Source of the DNA: Acidobacteria bacterium RIFCSPLOWO2_12_FULL_65_11
Lineage (GTDB): Bacteria; Acidobacteriota; Vicinamibacteria; Vicinamibacterales; CAVVIG01
Assembly: GCA_001767495.1 (NCBI GenBank)
Contig: MELA01000099.1
Span: 9,877 to 57,032 of the forward strand
Direction of reading: 5' to 3'
DNA: 47,156 nucleotides
Below the pieces are notes generated by a model. The model was not told the origin of the DNA, ran no database searches, and saw only the letters and a list, made by a program, of their open reading frames with translations. Position 1 is the first letter of the stretch; every line of letters begins with the position of its first letter. The translations under genes and the position numbers were made by a program. Below are positions 43,601 to 47,156 of the stretch, piece by piece.

Positions 43601-44513
43601 CGACAGCCCAACACACGAGCATCATCGTTACGTCATTGGCTTCGGAGAGATGTCAGAGTCAGAGGCTCATTCGTGGCCCGAGTTGTTCCGGATAATCGAA
43701 ACGAAGGTGAAACCCGAGCGTCTCCGTTTGCGGGACACTTCTGATGGACGTCGGCTCAAGCAGTACTGGTGGCAGTGGGGCCGCTACCGACCTGAACTAC
43801 ATCAAGTGATCCAGGGGCTCGATCGAGTACTAGTCTGTTCCGGCGTCAGTAAGCACTTGGCCTTTGCCTGGCGACCCACGTCTTACGCCTTCTCCCACAA
43901 CGTGAATGTCTTTGCGCTAGTTCGCAGTTCGCAGTTCACCGTCCTTCAATCCAGAGTGCACGAGCTCTTCGCAGTGACATTCTCCTCAACTCTTGAAGAT
44001 CGGCAGGGATATCGAGGCTCAGACTGCTTCGAGACGTTTCCCTTCCCTGATGGTTGGCACATGAGCTCGAGTCTTGAGGACAGCGGCCGCGAGTACTACG
44101 AATTCCGTGCCACCCTGATGGTCCTGAACAAGGAAGGCCTGACGAACACTTACAATCGCTTCCACGACCCGGACGAACAGGACCCTGATGTCTTGAAGCT
44201 CCGCGACCTGCACGCCGCCATGGATCGCGCCGTTCTCGACGCCTACGGCTGGACCGACGTCCGGCCGCGCTGCGAGTTCATTCTCGACTACGTGGACGAG
44301 GAAGACGACAATCCCGGCAAGCCGACCAAGAAGAAGAAGCCGTACCGTTACCGCTGGCCGGACGAGATCCGTGACGAGGTCCTCGGGCGGCTGCTGGAGC
44401 TAAACGCCCAGCGCGCCAAGGAAGAAGAGCTGGCCGGTCTTGCCGCAGGTGCGGGCCACGCCAAGCCCAAACAGAGTAGCAATTCTCGGTCGCGGACGCC
44501 GCTCCTGGATTGA
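40602..44513 (+). CDS. N6-adenine DNA methyltransferase, DrmMI/Eco57I type
   Basis: 1303 aa, starting 3 nt after the helicase stop, so translationally coupled. The N-terminal half (residues ~100-560) has the conserved RLERLLRATGVPIGLLFSGGALRLIYAPQGESSGHL and FVLYAEDRGLMP. The AdoMet motif I is VCDPAMGSGAFLVEACRLLAERL (~566-588), and motif IV is NPPF (805-808), with GNPPFLGGTRIS. The C-terminal region has target-recognition character (YRYRWPDEIRDEVLGRLLELN). It methylates adenine to mark self DNA. The last ~1.3 kb is visibly less GC-rich. A palindrome at 42915-42936 is inserted in frame as VRPDFSPAVV, just before FHWEIEFPEVF. Confidence 0.85.
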   Translation: MAQVPPELQAHKEWLGQIQQVGLVVSPSVLVKHGVFIERQKAVEKQERLRELVQEEDGLRSMDWPTVCRELLEWPDNLLAGAVGGPALPDSLVVALPEYDDRLAPTYAVADPDPAPNWLLLINVVEPETDFDAAPPADRQHHGWRTSPHARLERLLRATGVPIGLLFSGGALRLIYAPQGESSGHLTFRFSDLVQTLGRPMVGALCALLGVERVTDVQQEAQRLPALLKESRRYQNEVSTELAGQVLEALWELVRGFQRANEHAHGALLDQALREAPNDVYGGLLSTLMRLVFVLYAEDRGLMPKSEVYQKHYSISGLFERLRDDEARYPDTMDARFGSWTQLLALFRLVHDGGGHGDMRFPARHGRLFNPDAYPFLEGRPSGSVRVMGEPIDPPHISDGVVFRVLKNLLILDGERLSYRTLDVEQIGSVYEAMMGFALQQAAGPSIATTPKNIVFNIAELLEQKPKDRAAWLQKETELKTTGDALAKAASDDEVMAALGRRVSRYTPHVLPPGAMYLQPTEERRRSGSHYTPRSLTAPIVHTTFRPILERLGDQATPDQILDLKVCDPAMGSGAFLVEACRLLAERLVRAWEVRKQIPKVPDDEDVLTYARRLVAERCLYGVDKNPFAVDLAKLSLWLATLAREHPFTFLDHALRHGDSLVGLSREQIACFSWETAKQLPLLRTLIDGRVAEAQALRERIQSLATVDDVPEQARLLREANDALHNVRHIGDLVVSAFFEREKPKDRQTLRAAYAGQAEQWLLQRDSGAFVRPDFSPAVVTFHWEIEFPEVFTRSNGGFDAFVGNPPFLGGTRISTVLGNSYRDFLLTVHLESHGNADLVSYFFRSCFDRTRRGGALGLLATKTIAQGDTRFTGLRWILNKGGTIYSARKRYKWPGLAAVTVSIVHLIREESPAWPFLLDDEVVGHVTAFLLDAGGNDDPRPLSHNAGVSFLGSKIYGRGFLFDNEDAAATPVSEMERLIAVDPRNRERIFPYLSGEDINDSPTHEHHRYVIGFGEMSESEAHSWPELFRIIETKVKPERLRLRDTSDGRRLKQYWWQWGRYRPELHQVIQGLDRVLVCSGVSKHLAFAWRPTSYAFSHNVNVFALVRSSQFTVLQSRVHELFAVTFSSTLEDRQGYRGSDCFETFPFPDGWHMSSSLEDSGREYYEFRATLMVLNKEGLTNTYNRFHDPDEQDPDVLKLRDLHAAMDRAVLDAYGWTDVRPRCEFILDYVDEEDDNPGKPTKKKKPYRYRWPDEIRDEVLGRLLELNAQRAKEEELAGLAAGAGHAKPKQSSNSRSRTPLLD
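42915..42936. repeat. In-frame palindromic insert inside the methyltransferase gene
   Basis: Arms CGGCCGGACT and AGTCCGGCCG surround TC, giving a perfect 22-nt hairpin bordered by GTA and TAG. It is the same TTCAG-centred design as the copy in the helicase gene and keeps the frame open. Confidence 0.85.
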
Positions 44514-44528
44514 TCGCACCGAACGGCT

Positions 44529-45953
44529 GTGACTCTCTCCGCACTCGCGTCCATATCCAATCTGACGCTAGCATGGCGGCGCGTCACCACGGGCGGAAAC
44601 TATCCGTACAAGAAGTACTTCCGGCACCTGTATTACTCATACGAACTCGCACTCGATGAAAACCTGAATGATCTTCGGACGAAGATACTCGCATTATCGT
44701 GGCAGCCCCAGTCGCCAGAGAGAGTCTACGTGCCGAAACCTTCAGGACTGCAACGGCCTCTAACGCTGCTGCACGTCGAGGATCAGATTGTCTTGCAGGC
44801 GCTCGCGAACGTAATCGCGAGGAAGGTTGAAGAGAAGCGGAAGCCGTTTGTTTATCAGTCTGTCTTCAGCAATATTCTTCAGTCTCGCCGTAACATCTTT
44901 TTCGTCAAGAACTGGCATCGGACGTACTGGGCGTTCTGTTCAAGAATTGAGCAGAACTACAAGGCAGGACTCTTGTGGGTGGCGGACTTCGATTTGGCGG
45001 CGTTTTACGACACCATTTCCCACGATCTGCTACTGAGGACAGCATTCCCGAGGCTTAAGAAGTCGAGCGAAGTCGATTGGATCTGTCGGTGTCTGAGCCA
45101 ATGGACATCTCAGCGTCCCAGAGACTCAAAGGGTCACGGACTGCCTCAAGGACCCATCGCTTCAGATTTCTTGGCAGAAGTGTTTCTTCTGCCAATCGAC
45201 CAGGCGATGAGAGGTATCGACGGATATATACGGTACGTCGACGACGTCCGCCTGTTCGGCGCAACTGAAACAGATGTTCGACGAGCAGTCCTCAAGCTGG
45301 AGATCGAGTGTCGGGAACGGGGCCTGATACCTCAGGTGGGCAAGTTCGCCATACACAAAGTGAGATCCCTCGAAGAAGCGCGAGGAATGCTCCCGAGCCT
45401 TGGAGAGCCAAAGGAATCAAATTCGCCGCGCATAGCGCCAACAACAGCTGAGAGATTGTTGCGACCTGCAATTGGAGGCCGCCCTCTGAGGGTTCTCGAC
45501 AAAACCCGGCTTCGTTACGTACTTTTTCGTGCGAATCGGTCTTCGCGTATCCGCCGACTTGTCTGCTTGCTAGTGTCTCGGGCTCCTGAACATGTTGACG
45601 CCTTCGCCGCTTTTCTTTCGCAGTACGAATATCACCGGACCATTCGTGACTGCTGCCTTGCCACGCTGGCGACAACGCCCTACGAGTATGTTGCCGGAGA
45701 GATGTGGCACCTGCTAGCAAAGTTCTATGCGACAACGGGCGCCTTTACTGCCGCGGTTCGTCGCGAGCTCTTGTCAAAGGCCATCGCCACCCTAAAGGAT
45801 AGGCACGCTGGACTCGCAGTGAAATGGGGCGCTGCTCATTTCCTCTCTGAGGCCGAGAACACCGATCGTCGCCGCTACACGCGCTTCCTTCGATATTGTG
45901 GGTTCCGGAAACTCTGGCCTGTCAGTTCCGGAAATTCTGGCCAGTTGATGTGA
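44529..45953 (+). CDS. Reverse transcriptase, defence-associated type, 3' end replaced by IS21
   Basis: 474 aa from a GTG 15 nt after the methyltransferase stop; no strong ribosome site, so coupling is likely. RT motifs: VPKPSGLQRPLTLLHVEDQIVLQALANVI (RT1-2), VADFDLAAFYDTISHDLL (A, catalytic Asp near 155), GLPQGPIASDFLAEVFLLPID (B) and YIRYVDDVRLFG (C, Y236VDD239), then GLIPQVGKF. No maturase or integrase domain; a C-terminal helical region of about 150 residues follows. It looks like a bacterial RT of an unknown-group/defence class. The last ~18 residues (from GFRKLWPVSSG) are encoded by the IS21 end, so the native C-terminus is lost. Confidence 0.85.
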   Translation: MTLSALASISNLTLAWRRVTTGGNYPYKKYFRHLYYSYELALDENLNDLRTKILALSWQPQSPERVYVPKPSGLQRPLTLLHVEDQIVLQALANVIARKVEEKRKPFVYQSVFSNILQSRRNIFFVKNWHRTYWAFCSRIEQNYKAGLLWVADFDLAAFYDTISHDLLLRTAFPRLKKSSEVDWICRCLSQWTSQRPRDSKGHGLPQGPIASDFLAEVFLLPIDQAMRGIDGYIRYVDDVRLFGATETDVRRAVLKLEIECRERGLIPQVGKFAIHKVRSLEEARGMLPSLGEPKESNSPRIAPTTAERLLRPAIGGRPLRVLDKTRLRYVLFRANRSSRIRRLVCLLVSRAPEHVDAFAAFLSQYEYHRTIRDCCLATLATTPYEYVAGEMWHLLAKFYATTGAFTAAVRRELLSKAIATLKDRHAGLAVKWGAAHFLSEAENTDRRRYTRFLRYCGFRKLWPVSSGNSGQLM

Positions 45954-46718
45954 AGCCTCCGGTGACGTGGCATCGTCGAGCCCGAGGTGTGTGGTCCGGA
46001 GAGACGGTCCATCAAGTGTGAGCAGCCGGCCGCGCTCCAGGACGCGGTCGACGATCGCGAGAGCGAGGTCTTCGTCATGCAGCACGCGCCCCCACGCATT
46101 GAGCGGCTTGTTGGTCGTGAAGATCATCGTACGCTTGTGCCGGTGGCGATCGTTGACGACGTGGAAGAGCATGTTCGCGGCATCGGTGCCATAGGTAAGA
46201 TACCCGACTTCGTCGACGACCAGCACGGCCGGGTGCGTGTACGTCGCCAGCCGCTCGGCGAGGTGGCCGCTGCGGAAGGCGCTCGACAGATCGTCGATGA
46301 GTTCAGCGGCGGTGACGAAGCGCGCCTCAAACCCGTTTTGAATCGCGCGATACGCAATGGCGATCGCCAGATGGGTTTTGCCACGTCCCGGTTTGCCGGT
46401 CAAGATCAGCGACTGGCCTTCGGTGACAAAGTCGGGCGACAACGCGGAGCCGAGCAGCGAGAGCCGTACGACGCTTTGATAGGTGAAGTCAAAGTCGTCG
46501 ATGGTCTTGAGAAACGGGAAGTGCGCCCAGCGCGACACGCGCCCCAGGCGCGTCTGTTGGCGATGGGCAATCTCTTCGGCCAGGAGCAGCGACAGAAAGT
46601 CGCGACAGGACCAATCCTCGCGTTCGGCGCGGACCACGAGGTCCCGCCACACCCGTCGGGCATTGGCGAGATGCAACCGTTTGAAGCAGCCGTCCAGATC
46701 GAGGTCCGGGATCTTCAT
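45792..46718 (-). CDS. istB: IS21-family helper ATPase IstB
   Basis: 308 aa from the ATG at 46718. Walker A LTGKPGRGKTHLAIAIAYRA, Walker B VLVVDEVGYLTYG, sensor region KRTMIFTTNKPLNAWG and LERGRLLTLDGPSLRTTHLG are IstB/DnaC-type. The ATPase activates IstA transposase and selects targets. The start overlaps the istA stop (ATGA). The frame passes the element's end at about 45899 and continues ~35 residues into RT antisense, because both terminal repeats are open in this frame. Confidence 0.93.
   Translation of the reverse strand: MKIPDLDLDGCFKRLHLANARRVWRDLVVRAEREDWSCRDFLSLLLAEEIAHRQQTRLGRVSRWAHFPFLKTIDDFDFTYQSVVRLSLLGSALSPDFVTEGQSLILTGKPGRGKTHLAIAIAYRAIQNGFEARFVTAAELIDDLSSAFRSGHLAERLATYTHPAVLVVDEVGYLTYGTDAANMLFHVVNDRHRHKRTMIFTTNKPLNAWGRVLHDEDLALAIVDRVLERGRLLTLDGPSLRTTHLGLDDATSPEASHQLARISGTDRPEFPEPTISKEARVAATIGVLGLREEMSSAPFHCESSVPIL
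45903..45942. repeat. Two terminal repeats of the IS21 end
   Basis: TTCCGGAAACTCTGGCC (45903-45919) and TTCCGGAAATTCTGGCC (45926-45942) differ at one base and are separated by 6 nt. Multiple such terminal repeats are transposase-binding sites in IS21-family elements. Confidence 0.85.
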
Positions 46719-47156
46719 GACCGTCCTCCGTCGGCGGACGCGTGTGGCGCCGTGGCCGACGGCAGGTCGAGCCGAAGCTGCTCGTCAGGCGAAATCGACC
46801 CGCCAGGATGCCCCAGGACCGACGATCGATCGACCGCTGGACCTGCGCTATCCCCTGAAATCGGGGTCGGCAGGGTCACCGACGCGGCCAGGTAATGCCC
46901 GATGTACTCGGCGCCGATCACCTGTTCGTCGAGGCCGCGTGCGAAGGCGGCCCGCATCGCGTCGGGGCCGTACGTGGTGAGCCACCCATGAAGCCGCTCG
47001 ACGTCGCGCACCCAGATCCGCGGGCGGCGATGAATCAATTCGGTCAAGTATGCCAACGCGGGTGCGCCCAGCTCGAGCAGGTGCTTGTTAGCGAACGCTG
47101 AAATACGGCCACGAGCGAACGTCTGAAAACCGGCCACTTCGGGTAGGGCTTCTGAG
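46715..47156 (-). CDS. istA: IstA transposase, C-terminal part (cut by window edge)
   Basis: About 146 residues read from the window edge to the stop at 46715-46717. EVAGFQTFARGRISAFANKH, LAYLTELIHRRPRIWVRDVERLH and EQVIGAEYIGHYL match the C-terminal tail of IS21-type IstA proteins. The catalytic DDE domain lies outside. The stop overlaps the istB start as ATGA. Confidence 0.75.
   Translation of the reverse strand, partial: SEALPEVAGFQTFARGRISAFANKHLLELGAPALAYLTELIHRRPRIWVRDVERLHGWLTTYGPDAMRAAFARGLDEQVIGAEYIGHYLAASVTLPTPISGDSAGPAVDRSSVLGHPGGSISPDEQLRLDLPSATAPHASADGGRS

Larger units (their letters stand above)
45899..47156 (-). mobile_element. IS21-family insertion sequence (one end, continues past window)
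   Basis: istA (partial) and istB lie in the ATGA-coupled IS21 arrangement. The end facing the RT begins TGGGTTCCGG at 45899, as TG...CA ends are typical of IS21, and carries two repeated terminal sites. The other end and any target duplication lie outside the window. Confidence 0.85.

Noticed and set aside
45792-45898. The last ~35 codons of istB as a functional C-terminus
   Set aside because: They lie outside the IS border in RT antisense and arise by read-through after insertion.
44529-45953. RT as a group II intron maturase
   Set aside because: No maturase X or HNH domain and no intron-like RNA flanks; the gene is coupled to the methyltransferase, so a defence-type RT is more likely.

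Overview
The window is a GC-rich bacterial chromosome segment of about 47 kb. Gene content points to Acidobacteriota, probably the Vicinamibacteria (subdivision 6) type, known mainly from soil metagenomes. The evidence is paralogous exported imidazolonepropionase-like amidohydrolases, a Tat-exported zinc-type alcohol dehydrogenase, a glucose/sorbosone dehydrogenase, a PD40-type fragment like those ending Acidobacteria Ser/Thr kinases, and recurring Gly/Ala/Pro/Arg-rich loops in exported enzymes. This assignment is inference; no rRNA, tRNA or CRISPR array was seen.

Layout. (1) 1-1.6 kb: cupredoxin-like secreted protein followed by a sensor histidine kinase cut by the window edge. (2) 1.7-4.0 kb: a HigBA toxin-antitoxin pair with a palindromic operator and a DUF4143-type AAA ATPase, lying between a PD40 C-terminal remnant and an ABC-F gene that has lost its C-terminus. 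(3) 4.0-6.6 kb: likely operon arfB - unknown - ABC-F, a ribosome-linked set. (4) 6.7-11.8 kb: exported hydrolase operon (amidohydrolase, GSDH-like dehydrogenase, tandem alpha/beta hydrolase lacking catalytic residues), then an M1 aminopeptidase. (5) 14.6-19.1 kb: a patchwork of small genes and wreckage (lipoprotein, metallo-beta-lactamase fold, HsdS remnant, ogt, tag remnant, efpL/yeiP-type EF-P). (6) 19.2-23.7 kb: nested hairpin element, Tat-exported zinc dehydrogenase, outer-membrane barrel, NrsF anti-sigma and ECF sigma factor, with a divergent small secreted protein carrying a SigF-like promoter. (7) 23.8-28.8 kb: complete pstSCAB1B2-phoU phosphate uptake operon with two asymmetrically degenerate ATPases. 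(8) 29-34.7 kb: second exported/redox cluster with paralogs of the 6-20 kb genes (zinc dehydrogenase, metallo-beta-lactamase fold carrying an EF-hand pair, amidohydrolase) plus a broken aldo/keto reductase and a truncated GlcG/HbpS gene. (9) 34.8-37.2 kb: glycogen phosphorylase. (10) 37.3-47.2 kb: defence island with a SNF2-like helicase (DrmD-like), a large N6-adenine DNA methyltransferase (DrmMI-like) and a reverse transcriptase, broken at its 3' end by an IS21-family element that runs off the window.

Most notable points: the helicase-methyltransferase-reverse transcriptase cassette, which looks like the front half of class 1 DISARM with an RT where drmA would be expected; a family of short palindromes with a TTCAG centre, two of which sit in frame inside the helicase and methyltransferase genes; complementary motif loss in PstB1/PstB2 that predicts an obligate heterodimer with one active ATP site; a double-domain alpha/beta hydrolase without nucleophile or histidine in either half; and a metallo-beta-lactamase fold interrupted by two EF-hand loops.
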